A DNA stretch of 64,000 nt, taken from Listeria_A hofi (GTDB lineage Bacteria > Bacillota > Bacilli > Lactobacillales > Listeriaceae). A model generated the notes under the pieces. The model made no database searches. It worked only from the letters and a program-made list of their open reading frames with translations, and was not told the DNA's origin. Below, in pieces: positions 25,285-33,339 of the stretch. The position numbers and the translations under genes are program-made. Where the stretch lies: the NCBI RefSeq assembly GCF_963575615.1, contig NZ_CAUYTL010000009.1, forward strand, positions 32,028 through 96,027, written 5' to 3'. Within the stretch, counting starts at the first letter, position 1. Every line of letters starts with the position of its first letter.

Positions 25285-27053
25285 AAAAATTATGGCTGAA
25301 AATAGGACTGTCTTTTTTTATCTTATTTTTTATTGTCATGGTGATTGTCGGCTTTTTTTCAGGAGAGTTGATGAAGAGTGTTTATTTAAATATGAAGGAA
25401 AGCCAATTACAGGATGATGCTCAAATTTTGCTGACAACGACAAAGTTGGAAGATATAGACTTGGATCAGAATGCAGATAAAATTCAGGCAGATTTGAAAC
25501 CGCTCGAGGATAAAATTGACGCTCGGATTACGGTGATTGATCAGTCTGGGCATGTTGTTGCAGATACGAAGGAAGATCCACATAGCTTGGGGAGCCACAT
25601 GGACCGTCCAGAGGTTCAGGAAGTTTTGGAGCAGGGAAAAGATGTCGGGATTGCGACACGAAAAAGCTCGACGCTCGGCTATAGCATGCTCTATGTTGCG
25701 GTTCCAATCACGCATAGTGGTGTGACGGATGGCGTTTTAAGAATTTCGATCTCATTGGAATCTGTGGAAAAAGCAGTGAACCAATTATGGCTAAGCCTAA
25801 GCTTGATTTTTGGCTTGGCGCTTGTGTTTATAGGTTTTATAAGTGCGGTGATTGCGCGTCGGATTACACGTCCGGTCAACGAAATTATCGATGTGTCAAT
25901 GGATTTGGCCAACCATCGTTACCATAGTAGAATTACTGGCAAAACGAGCGGTGAGTTGCAGGATTTATCGGTGAGTGTGAATCAATTAGCCCAAAGTTTA
26001 GAGAAGCAAATGCAGGAAATCGAGCTAAATCAGCAGCGACTTAGCGGTATTGTGCAGAACTTGGTTAGCGGTGTTATGCTAATTGATCACAAAAAATTTA
26101 TCGTTATGATAAATCCGATGATGGAGCAGATTATCGGTGAAAAAGGACTTACAGGAAAAGCCTATTATGAAGTTTTAAAAAGTTTTGCTTTGGCGAAACT
26201 CGTGGATCAATGTCTGGAACAAAAAGCATTTCAGCAAGAAGAAATTACAATCTATTTTCCGCGGGAGCTAATCTTGGACGCAAACGTTTCACCAATTCTA
26301 TCCAAAACAGGTAATATTACAGGAGTGATTGTGTTGCTTCATGATATTACGGAGATTAGGCGACTAGAAAATGTACGCTCTGAGTTCGTCGCGAATGTTT
26401 CGCATGAATTAAAAACGCCAGTTACAGCGTTGAAAGGCTTTGCAGAAACGCTACTCGATGGAGCGATGTATGATGAGGCACTACTCAAAAAATTCCTTAC
26501 AATCATAAAAGAGGAGAGTGACCGTTTGCACCGTTTAATTATGGATATTTTGGAATTGTCACGGATTGAGCAGAAGCATGTGTCAATGAATTTAGAACAG
26601 GTGGATGTGGAAGACGTTATAATTACAACGATGGATACGGTTCGCTCAATGGCTCTGGAAAAAGAGATTCAGCTTGTGCTACCGAATGTGGTAGCACCAA
26701 TTATTATTCAAGCTGAGCGTGATCGACTGCAACAAATCCTGATTAACCTCATTTCAAATGCGATTGTTTATACCCCACAAAATGGAGAAGTTTCAGTCGG
26801 TGTAACGGAAAATAAAGCTAATGATACGATTGCAATAACTGTTATGGACAACGGGATTGGTATCCCAGCCAAAGATATTGATCGGATTTTTGAACGTTTT
26901 TATCGGGTAGATCGTGCTCGTAGTAGACATTCGGGAGGCACTGGGCTTGGACTTTCTATTGTGAAACATATTGTTGAAAGTTGTGGTGGTCAGATTCAAG
27001 TGGAAAGTATTGAAGGTACAGGCACAACATTTACTGTAATACTTCCTAAATAA
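25281..27053 (+). CDS. phoR: Phosphate sensor histidine kinase PhoR
   Basis: 590-residue membrane sensor kinase. TM1 is near 8-28. An extracytoplasmic domain of about 130 residues is followed by TM2 near 165-188, then HAMP (ARRITRPVNEIIDVSMDLAN), PAS (about 240-340), HisKA with the phosphorylated His in NVSHELKTPVTALKGFAE near 375, and HATPase_c (N box LINLISNAIVYTP, G1 DNGIGIP, F FERFYRVD, G2 GGTGLGLSIV). It phosphorylates PhoP. It overlaps phoP by 4 bases and ends at a terminator, so phoPR form a separate unit from pst. Confidence 0.92.
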   Translation: MKKLWLKIGLSFFILFFIVMVIVGFFSGELMKSVYLNMKESQLQDDAQILLTTTKLEDIDLDQNADKIQADLKPLEDKIDARITVIDQSGHVVADTKEDPHSLGSHMDRPEVQEVLEQGKDVGIATRKSSTLGYSMLYVAVPITHSGVTDGVLRISISLESVEKAVNQLWLSLSLIFGLALVFIGFISAVIARRITRPVNEIIDVSMDLANHRYHSRITGKTSGELQDLSVSVNQLAQSLEKQMQEIELNQQRLSGIVQNLVSGVMLIDHKKFIVMINPMMEQIIGEKGLTGKAYYEVLKSFALAKLVDQCLEQKAFQQEEITIYFPRELILDANVSPILSKTGNITGVIVLLHDITEIRRLENVRSEFVANVSHELKTPVTALKGFAETLLDGAMYDEALLKKFLTIIKEESDRLHRLIMDILELSRIEQKHVSMNLEQVDVEDVIITTMDTVRSMALEKEIQLVLPNVVAPIIIQAERDRLQQILINLISNAIVYTPQNGEVSVGVTENKANDTIAITVMDNGIGIPAKDIDRIFERFYRVDRARSRHSGGTGLGLSIVKHIVESCGGQIQVESIEGTGTTFTVILPK

Positions 27054-27060
27054 TAATAAT

Positions 27061-27100
27061 GAGTGCAGGTCGTCATTTCTAGCGACTTGCACTTTTATTT
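27061..27100 (+). terminator. Terminator of phoPR
   Basis: An 11-bp stem (AGTGCAGGTCG paired with CGACTTGCACT) is followed by TTTTATTTT. Confidence 0.85.
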
Positions 27101-27121
27101 TGTCATCCGTTTTTTATAAAT

Positions 27122-27192
27122 TTTACATAATCATCATCTTTACATTCTCTTAACATTAGCTACATAACCCCTTAATTCTTTAGAGGTATAGT
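27122..27192 (+). promoter_or_regulatory. PhoP boxes and -10 of the pst operon
   Basis: Direct repeats matching the Gram-positive PhoP box TTHACA are TTTACA (27139-27144), TTAACA (27150-27155) and TACATA (27161-27166), at an exact 11-bp period. A further TTTACA at 27122 is out of phase. A -10-like TATAGT is at 27187-27192. The position just before pstS and downstream of phoPR fits PhoP-activated transcription. Confidence 0.75.
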
Positions 27193-27234
27193 AAGCTTGT
27201 AAGTTAAATCGATAAAAAAGGTGGTTTACAATTC

Positions 27235-28134
27235 ATGAAGAAGAGATTTTTAGGATTAGTAGCTGTTATTGCAGCATTCACAATGATTATAGCAGGATGT
27301 GGGAATTCAAGTACATCATCAGATAACGCTAATGGAGATAGTAAAGAAGTTTCTGGTTCAATTACGGCGGTCGGCTCAACGGCACTGCAACCTCTTGTCG
27401 AAGCTGCTTCAAAACAATTCACAGCTGAAAATCCTAAAGCACAAATCAACGTGCAAGGTGGCGGATCTGGTACTGGTCTAACGCAAGTGCAACAAGGCGC
27501 TGTGGATATTGGTAACTCAGATGTTTTCGCTGAAGAAAAAGATGGCGTTGATGCTTCAAAATTAGTAGATCACAGAGTAGCAGTAGTTGGAATGGCTCCG
27601 GTCGTTAACAAAGACGCTGGCGTAAAAAATATATCTAAACAGCAATTAATCGACATCTTCACAGGAAAAATTACAAACTGGAAAGATGTTGGCGGTAAGG
27701 ATCAAAAAGTTACAATCATTAATCGTGCAGAAGGAAGCGGAACGCGTGCGACTTTTGAAAAATGGGGCTTAGATGGAGCAACTCCAGTCAAAGCACAAGA
27801 GCAAGATTCCTCAGGTACGGTTCGTAAAATTGTAAGTGAAACACCAGGAGCGATTAGTTACCTAGCATTCTCTTACATTGACGATTCGATTCAAGGGCTA
27901 TCACTTGATAATGTGAAGCCAACAGAAGACAACGTAGCAACAAATGATTGGAAAATTTGGGCTTACGAGCATATGTATACAAACGGTGAAGCAACAGGAT
28001 TGACAAAGCAATTCCTAGCTTACATCACAAGTAAAGAAGTTCAAAATGACTTGGTGCCACAATTAGGTTACCAATCGATTCACTCCATGAAAGTAGAACG
28101 TGACGCTAAAGGGAATATCACAGACGTGAAATAA
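27235..28134 (+). CDS. pstS: Phosphate ABC transporter, phosphate-binding lipoprotein
   Basis: 299-residue PstS. A lipoprotein signal peptide ends with lipobox IIAGC (Cys near residue 22), so the protein is anchored outside the membrane. Binding-site motifs are AVGSTALQPL near 47, GGGSGTGLTQVQQGAVDIGNSD near 80 and EGSGTRATFEKWG near 165. It captures inorganic phosphate for PstCAB. A hairpin and about 96 bases separate it from pstC, so pstS is probably made in excess over the membrane parts. Confidence 0.93.
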   Translation: MKKRFLGLVAVIAAFTMIIAGCGNSSTSSDNANGDSKEVSGSITAVGSTALQPLVEAASKQFTAENPKAQINVQGGGSGTGLTQVQQGAVDIGNSDVFAEEKDGVDASKLVDHRVAVVGMAPVVNKDAGVKNISKQQLIDIFTGKITNWKDVGGKDQKVTIINRAEGSGTRATFEKWGLDGATPVKAQEQDSSGTVRKIVSETPGAISYLAFSYIDDSIQGLSLDNVKPTEDNVATNDWKIWAYEHMYTNGEATGLTKQFLAYITSKEVQNDLVPQLGYQSIHSMKVERDAKGNITDVK

Positions 28135-28149
28135 AATATATTGGGGAGG

Positions 28150-28197
28150 CGTCTACTTCTAAGTATAGAAGTGGGCGCAAACCCGCTTGTTGGGCAT
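28150..28197 (+). promoter_or_regulatory. Hairpins between pstS and pstC
   Basis: ACTTCT-AAGTAT-AGAAGT (28154-28171) and a second GC-rich imperfect fold lie in the pstS-pstC gap without a T tract. Such elements often act as partial stops or mRNA stabilisers after the binding-protein gene of ABC operons. Function here is inferred. Confidence 0.45.
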
Positions 28198-28230
28198 AAT
28201 AGAGCTCAGCATTGGAAAGGAGTCTACGCA

Positions 28231-29151
28231 GTGGAAGCACGAGAAAAAGCATTAACGCAAACTTCCAAAAAGGCCCGTCTTGAAAAAAGAGGGAAAATCA
28301 TAACGTTTATCTGCATCAGCATCATGGTGATTGCAGCGGCATCCATTCTTTTCTTTGTTATATCGAAAGGACTGGCTACTTTTTTTGTCAATAACGTTTC
28401 GTTCGTTGACTTTATCACAGGAACAGATTGGAACCCTTCCAAAATAGACGCGGCTGGAAATCCACTCGTTGGTGCCTTGCCGATGATTCTTGGTTCTTTT
28501 GGCGTGACCTTACTTGCAGCTTGTATCGCTGCTCCACTCGCAATTGGCGCCGCTATTTTTATGGTGGAAATATCACCGAAGTTTGGTAAGAAAATATTAC
28601 AACCAGTTATGGAGTTACTCGTTGGGATTCCATCCGTTGTTTACGGTTTTATTGGGCTCAGCGTTGTTGTTCCGTTTATTCGGGAACATATTTCGGGAAG
28701 TGGCTTTGGGATTGCAGCGGCGACGGTAGTTTTGACGGTCATGATTTTGCCGACTGTAACCAGCTTGACTGTGGATGCGATTCATTCGGTACCACGGCAT
28801 TATCGTGAGGCTTCGCTTGCGCTAGGTGCAACACGGTGGCAAACGATTTGGAAAGTAATTTTACGCAGTGCACGACCAGGTATTTTAACTGCTGTTGTTT
28901 TTGGAATGGCACGCGCGTTTGGTGAAGCACTAGCTGTACAAATGGTTATTGGAAACTCCGTGGTTATACCGACTTCGTTATTCGAACCGGCATCCACGTT
29001 AACTAGTATTTTAACAATGGGAATGGGAAATACCGTTATGGGGACACTTGAAAATAACGTGCTTTGGTCGCTAGCAATGGTGCTACTGGCTATGTCACTG
29101 TTCTTTATCATTATGATCCGCTTTATCGGCCGTAGGAGGAAAGTCAAATGA
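28231..29151 (+). CDS. pstC: Phosphate ABC transporter permease PstC
   Basis: Membrane permease with about six TM segments and the BPD_transp_1 domain. The EAA loop is at HYREASLALGATRWQTIWKVIL (near 190). The frame extends to 28141, but AAAGGAG ahead of GTG 28231 (8 bases) gives a start that yields 306 residues, the usual PstC length, and a basic cytoplasmic N-terminus. It overlaps pstA by 4 bases (ATGA). Confidence 0.92.
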   Translation: MEAREKALTQTSKKARLEKRGKIITFICISIMVIAAASILFFVISKGLATFFVNNVSFVDFITGTDWNPSKIDAAGNPLVGALPMILGSFGVTLLAACIAAPLAIGAAIFMVEISPKFGKKILQPVMELLVGIPSVVYGFIGLSVVVPFIREHISGSGFGIAAATVVLTVMILPTVTSLTVDAIHSVPRHYREASLALGATRWQTIWKVILRSARPGILTAVVFGMARAFGEALAVQMVIGNSVVIPTSLFEPASTLTSILTMGMGNTVMGTLENNVLWSLAMVLLAMSLFFIIMIRFIGRRRKVK

Positions 29152-30032
29152 ATGTAAAAACAAAAGATAAAATCGCGACAGGAGTCTTTTATTTCATCGC
29201 GCTACTTATTATCGTCATTTTGGCTGGATTACTCGGTTATATTTTAGTTCGCGGTGTACCACATTTGAGTTGGAACTTCCTTACATCACCACCAGAATCT
29301 TTTAAAGCGGGTGGAGGGATTGGCCCGGAAATCTGGAACTCCTTCTACATGCTACTTATTACGATGATTTTATCCGTGCCAATCGCGCTTGGTGCTGGTA
29401 TTTATATGGCAGAATATGCTCGCAAAAATTGGCTGACAGATTTCATTCGAACAACAATCGAAGTGCTATCTTCTCTGCCATCAATCGTAGTAGGATTATT
29501 CGGTTTCTTAATTTTCGTGTTACAGATGGGGTGGAGCTTCTCAGTTATTTCTGGGGCGCTCACGCTAACCATCTTTAATCTACCTCTACTTATTCGTGTC
29601 ATTGAGGAAGCACTAAATGCTATTCCAAATACACAACGAGAAGCAGGACTTGCATTAGGCTTGTCGCGCTGGGAAACGATAACACGCGTTCTAGTTCCAG
29701 CCGCACTTCCAGCAATCGTAACCGGTGTTATTTTGGCCGCGGGACGCGTGTTTGGTGAAGCGGCCGCATTAATCTACACTGCTGGGCAAAGTACACCAAC
29801 GCTTAATTTCGGAGATTGGAACCCCATGAATCCGACATCGCCACTCAACATTTTCCGTCCAGCAGAAACACTTGCCGTTCACATTTGGAAAATTAATGGG
29901 GAAGGAATCATGCCAGACGCAGCAGCTGTGTCTGCGGGAGCATCCGCCGTACTCATTCTTTCTGTGCTACTTTTCAATATTTTAGCCCGCATTCTAGGGA
30001 AATACGTATTCAAAAAGATGACGTCTTCCTGA
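29148..30032 (+). CDS. pstA: Phosphate ABC transporter permease PstA
   Basis: 294 residues, six TM segments, BPD_transp_1 domain. The EAA loop is TQREAGLALGLSRWETITRV near 165, and the motif SLPSIVVGLFGFL near 110 is shared with PstC. It forms the channel with PstC. Its start overlaps the pstC stop by 4 bases. The next gene begins 27 bases on with its own AAAGGAG. Confidence 0.92.
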   Translation: MNVKTKDKIATGVFYFIALLIIVILAGLLGYILVRGVPHLSWNFLTSPPESFKAGGGIGPEIWNSFYMLLITMILSVPIALGAGIYMAEYARKNWLTDFIRTTIEVLSSLPSIVVGLFGFLIFVLQMGWSFSVISGALTLTIFNLPLLIRVIEEALNAIPNTQREAGLALGLSRWETITRVLVPAALPAIVTGVILAAGRVFGEAAALIYTAGQSTPTLNFGDWNPMNPTSPLNIFRPAETLAVHIWKINGEGIMPDAAAVSAGASAVLILSVLLFNILARILGKYVFKKMTSS

Positions 30033-30059
30033 TTTGGCGGACAAAAGGAGTTTTGTAAA

Positions 30060-30875
30060 ATGATGGCAACTACTAATATACCGTTCGCGATAAATGAAAC
30101 CGAGGAAATCGTAACAGCAGGTGCGCCCGCGATGGCAACCAATGATTTGCATGTCTATTACGGTGACAATCACGCGATTCAAGGTGTTGATTTAGAATTC
30201 CATGAAAACCAAGTGACGGCGCTTATCGGCCCATCTGGATGCGGAAAGTCGACGTATCTTCGCGCATTAAACCGAATGAATGATGAGATTGATGGCTGTC
30301 GAATGGAAGGCGAAATTTTGTATAACGGCATTAATATTAACCGTAAAGAAGTCGATTTATACAATGTTCGAAAAGAAATCGGGATGGTTTTCCAAAAGCC
30401 AAACCCCTTCACAAAGTCGATTTTTGAAAACATTGCTTTTAGTTTGAAGCGTCATGGTATAAAGAATAAAGCTGAACTTGCAGAACGCGTTGAGAAAAGC
30501 CTTCGTAGTGCTGCACTTTGGGATGAAGTCAAAGATGATCTGGGGAAAAGTGCTCTATCTTTATCGGGCGGTCAGCAGCAACGTTTATGCATTGCCCGTG
30601 CTATTGCCATGCAGCCAGAGGTTTTACTACTTGACGAACCAGCATCTGCGCTAGATCCGATTTCCACTAGTAAAATAGAAGATTTAATTCACGAACTGAA
30701 GAGGAAATATACGATTATTATCGTGACGCACAATATGCAACAAGCCGCGCGCGTATCAGATCACACCGCCTTTTTTTATCTTGGAAAAGTAGTAGAAGTG
30801 AGCGATACAGGGACGTTATTTACAAAGCCATCAAACAAGCAGACACAGGACTATATATCGGGTAATTTTGGATAA
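30060..30875 (+). CDS. pstB: Phosphate ABC transporter ATPase PstB, first copy
   Basis: 271-residue ATPase of the Pst importer. Walker A GPSGCGKSTYLRALNRMND near 60, signature LSGGQQQRLCIARA near 165, Walker B VLLLDEPASALDP near 185 and H-loop VTHNMQQAARVSD near 220. The N-terminus has about 22 extra residues before the core relative to the second copy. The ATGATG start allows either codon. Two tandem pstB genes are usual in Listeria and Bacillus. Confidence 0.92.
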   Translation: MMATTNIPFAINETEEIVTAGAPAMATNDLHVYYGDNHAIQGVDLEFHENQVTALIGPSGCGKSTYLRALNRMNDEIDGCRMEGEILYNGININRKEVDLYNVRKEIGMVFQKPNPFTKSIFENIAFSLKRHGIKNKAELAERVEKSLRSAALWDEVKDDLGKSALSLSGGQQQRLCIARAIAMQPEVLLLDEPASALDPISTSKIEDLIHELKRKYTIIIVTHNMQQAARVSDHTAFFYLGKVVEVSDTGTLFTKPSNKQTQDYISGNFG

Positions 30876-30900
30876 TCCAAAGTGGGAAGGAGACACCCCA

Positions 30901-31674
30901 ATGTCAACAATAACCGAAACGGAATTCGTCGTTGAAACAAGAGATGTAGACCTATTTTATGGGCAAAAACAAGCATTGAATAAGATAAGCTTAAACTTTA
31001 AAAAAAATCGTGTGACGGCGCTTATAGGGCCTTCTGGATGTGGGAAATCCACTTTTCTCCGCACGTTGAATAGAATGAATGACTTGATTCCCAATGTTAC
31101 GATTAAAGGTGAAATCAAAGTCGCCAGCGAAAATATCCAAAGCTCTAAAATTGATACCGTTAATTTAAGGAAAAAAGTCGGAATGGTTTTCCAACAACCA
31201 AATCCGTTCCCATTCTCTATTTATGACAATGTCGCTTACGGTCCAAGAACCCATGGTGTTACTAATAAGAAAAAACTAGATGAAATCGTTGAACGGAGCC
31301 TACGCCAAGCCGCGCTTTGGGATGAGGTTCATGACCGTTTGCATAAATCGGCGCTCGGTATGTCTGGTGGTCAGCAACAACGGCTTTGCATCGCGCGTGT
31401 TCTAGCTGTTCAACCAGAAGTAATTCTTATGGATGAGCCAACTTCAGCGCTTGATCCAATTTCTACAGCAAAAATGGAAAATCTTATTTTGGAGCTAAAA
31501 AAAGATTATACAATTATCATCGTGACGCATAATATGCAACAAGCATCACGAATTTCCGATGAAACTGCCTTTTTCCTGAACGGTGAAATCATTGAATTCA
31601 CTGATACGACAACTATTTTCACGAATCCCGCAGAACAACAAACGCAAGACTATATCTCAGGACGATTTGGATAA
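30901..31674 (+). CDS. pstB: Phosphate ABC transporter ATPase PstB, second copy
   Basis: 257 residues, a paralogue of the gene before it. Walker A GPSGCGKSTFLRTLNRMND, signature MSGGQQQRLCIARV, Walker B VILMDEPTSALDP and H-loop VTHNMQQASRISD. The frame extends to 30868 inside the first pstB, but GGAAGGAG before ATG 30901 gives the proper start. The two copies may form homo- or heterodimers with PstCA, and the sequence does not decide this. Confidence 0.92.
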   Translation: MSTITETEFVVETRDVDLFYGQKQALNKISLNFKKNRVTALIGPSGCGKSTFLRTLNRMNDLIPNVTIKGEIKVASENIQSSKIDTVNLRKKVGMVFQQPNPFPFSIYDNVAYGPRTHGVTNKKKLDEIVERSLRQAALWDEVHDRLHKSALGMSGGQQQRLCIARVLAVQPEVILMDEPTSALDPISTAKMENLILELKKDYTIIIVTHNMQQASRISDETAFFLNGEIIEFTDTTTIFTNPAEQQTQDYISGRFG

Positions 31675-31686
31675 GGAGCGAAGCAT

Positions 31687-32346
31687 ATGCCAGTTAGAAA
31701 AATTTTTAATGAGCAGTTAGATGAGTTACATCAACATTTACTCGAGATGGGAATGCTAGTTAATGAGGCGATTTATAAAGCTGTGAAATCACTTGTCAAT
31801 CGTGATCATGAACTAGCAGAAAATGTTATCGCAAATGATCGTGCCATCAATAATATGGAATTAGCGCTGGAGCAACGATCTTTTGAATTAATCGCACTTC
31901 AACAACCAGTCGGCATCGACCTTCGCAAAATCGTCACGGTCCTAAAAGTGAGTTCAGATTTAGAGCGAATTGGTGATCATGCGGTTAGTATAGCAAAAAC
32001 CACCATATTAGTCGGGCGAACAAAAGTTGTAAAACCGATTCCAGAAATTCAGGAGATGGGTGATATCGTCAAAGCAATGGTTCACGATGTATTAAAAGCG
32101 TATTTGGCGGAAGATGAAGAAGTTGCACGTGAAATTGCGTCGCGTGACAATGAAGTTGATAAATTCCAACGCGTGATTTATACAAAATGCATCCATTTCA
32201 TGCAAGAAGATCCAGATCATTTGGAGGAAATTTCATACTTATTGCTAGTATCGCAGTACTTGGAGCGGATTGGTGATTACGTAACTAATGTCTGCGAATG
32301 GATTGTATATCTGAAAAGTGGCGAAATTGAAGAGTTGAATAACTAG
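31687..32346 (+). CDS. phoU: Phosphate signalling protein PhoU
   Basis: 219-residue helical protein with two PhoU three-helix repeats (about 15-105 and 120-205). Metal-cluster motif regions are SSDLERIGDHAVSIAKT near 92 and SQYLERIGDYVTNVCEW near 195. It links Pst transport state to PhoR signalling and limits phosphate uptake. It is the last gene of the pst operon, 12 bases after pstB, and ends at a bidirectional terminator. Confidence 0.94.
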   Translation: MPVRKIFNEQLDELHQHLLEMGMLVNEAIYKAVKSLVNRDHELAENVIANDRAINNMELALEQRSFELIALQQPVGIDLRKIVTVLKVSSDLERIGDHAVSIAKTTILVGRTKVVKPIPEIQEMGDIVKAMVHDVLKAYLAEDEEVAREIASRDNEVDKFQRVIYTKCIHFMQEDPDHLEEISYLLLVSQYLERIGDYVTNVCEWIVYLKSGEIEELNN

Positions 32347-32352
32347 TAGCGC

Positions 32353-32390
32353 AAAAATACTCTGTCGCGATTGTGCGACAGAGTATTTTT
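32353..32390. terminator. Bidirectional terminator between phoU and the XRE gene
   Basis: Perfect 16-bp stem (AAAAATACTCTGTCGC and its complement) with a 6-base loop, A-rich on one side and T-rich on the other, between convergent genes. Confidence 0.92.
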
Positions 32391-32392
32391 AT

Positions 32393-32788
32393 TTAATTAT
32401 TTAATTTCCGAGCTTGTTTCAATGTGAATTCAAGTGAATCCATAATAAACTCCGTCGTTTCTTCTTGCAAATACTCCCCATTTAAATGTTGGTGCTCCTC
32501 ATAGCGCAAATCCTCAATAATTTTCTCGATACGTTTAGCAATATCATTTTTCTCTTTTGTTGTGACCGGCTTATATGAGGGTTCACTATTTTGGCCAATT
32601 AGATAATCTACTGAGACATCGAATAACGTTGCAATATGGCGAACCGTGTCCAAATCAGGTTCTCGAATACCATATTCCCAGTTACCATATGTAGAAGGGG
32701 CCTTGAGTCCGAGTCTTCTTGCTGTTTCGGCTTTCGACCAGCCTTGCTTTTCCCTTAAAACTGTTAATCGTCCGCTTAAATCTGGCAT
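32393..32788 (-). CDS. XRE-family transcriptional regulator
   Basis: 131 residues. The N-terminal Cro/C1 helix-turn-helix (LREKQGWSKAETARRLGL, then STYGNWEYGIREPDLDTV) is followed by FDVSVDYLIGQN. The C-terminal part is charged and probably helical, without a known effector domain. On its own strand TGATATAAT (extended -10) and AAAGGAG lie just before the ATG. It is divergent from the czrA-type gene. Targets unknown. Confidence 0.8.
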   Translation of the reverse strand: MPDLSGRLTVLREKQGWSKAETARRLGLKAPSTYGNWEYGIREPDLDTVRHIATLFDVSVDYLIGQNSEPSYKPVTTKEKNDIAKRIEKIIEDLRYEEHQHLNGEYLQEETTEFIMDSLEFTLKQARKLNN

Positions 32789-32883
32789 GCTATCACTCCT
32801 TTGTGTAAATTATATCATGATTTTGCAGATTGAGCTCTTTTTTTACATAAATAAACTCATTTTGTTCATAAGGAATAAAAGGG

Positions 32884-32989
32884 TTGCAATTTTGTCTATT
32901 TTATATTAATATATGTTTATATAAACATATATTAATGAATCGAGAAGTAGATATATTTTTTTGACCTATATATGTGTATATGGTCATAT
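32884..32989 (+). promoter_or_regulatory. Operator/promoter region of the metal efflux operon
   Basis: A perfect 30-bp palindrome (32906-32935, core ATATGTTTATATAAACATAT) lies upstream of the ArsR-family gene, overlapping a possible -10 for TTGCAA (32884-32889). A second imperfect inverted repeat, TGACC...GGTCA (32962-32986), overlaps a -35-like TTGACC (32961-32966) and a -10-like TCATAT (32984-32989). ArsR/SmtB proteins bind AT-rich inverted repeats of this kind, so autoregulation is likely. Confidence 0.65.
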
Positions 32990-33011
32990 AAGAGAATTGG
33001 AGCGATGTGAA

Positions 33012-33317
33012 ATGGAACAAAACAAGCAACTACTAGGTGAAGAAACACTTTTTGGAGTTACGCAAATATTTAAAGCACTGGCTGATCCGACGCGTGTTCA
33101 AATTTTGAATTTGGTTCAAGATCAGGAGTATTCAGTGAACGACATTGCGAGAACGCTCGGTTTCAATCAGACGACGGTTTCTCATCAATTACGTTTTTTA
33201 AAGAATTTGCGTTTAGTAAAATCAAGGCGCGAAGGAACAACGATTTATTATACACAAGACGATAATCACGTTTTAGAGTTACTCTCGCAAGCGATTAGGC
33301 ATGTGGAACATCAATAA
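33012..33317 (+). CDS. czrA: ArsR/SmtB-family metal-sensing repressor, CzrA-like
   Basis: 101-residue winged-helix repressor (HTH at NDIARTLGFNQTTVSHQLRFL). The C-terminal helix carries D-x-H...H-x-x-H (DNHVLELLSQAIRHVEH) with the exact spacing of the alpha-5 zinc/cobalt site of CzrA (D84, H86, H97, H100). The alpha-3 Cys pair of CadC-type lead/cadmium sensors is absent. The frame opens at 32961, but GGAG 9 bases before ATG 33012 fits and gives the normal family length. It is 22 bases from the efflux ATPase, which it should repress until zinc or cobalt binds. Confidence 0.88.
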   Translation: MEQNKQLLGEETLFGVTQIFKALADPTRVQILNLVQDQEYSVNDIARTLGFNQTTVSHQLRFLKNLRLVKSRREGTTIYYTQDDNHVLELLSQAIRHVEHQ

Positions 33318-33339
33318 TACAGAAGGGACGAGGATAACA

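Noticed and set aside
24571..27053. WalR-WalK instead of PhoP-PhoR
   Set aside because: The response regulators are similar, but the adjacent pst operon, PhoP boxes and absence of walH/walI neighbours favour PhoPR.
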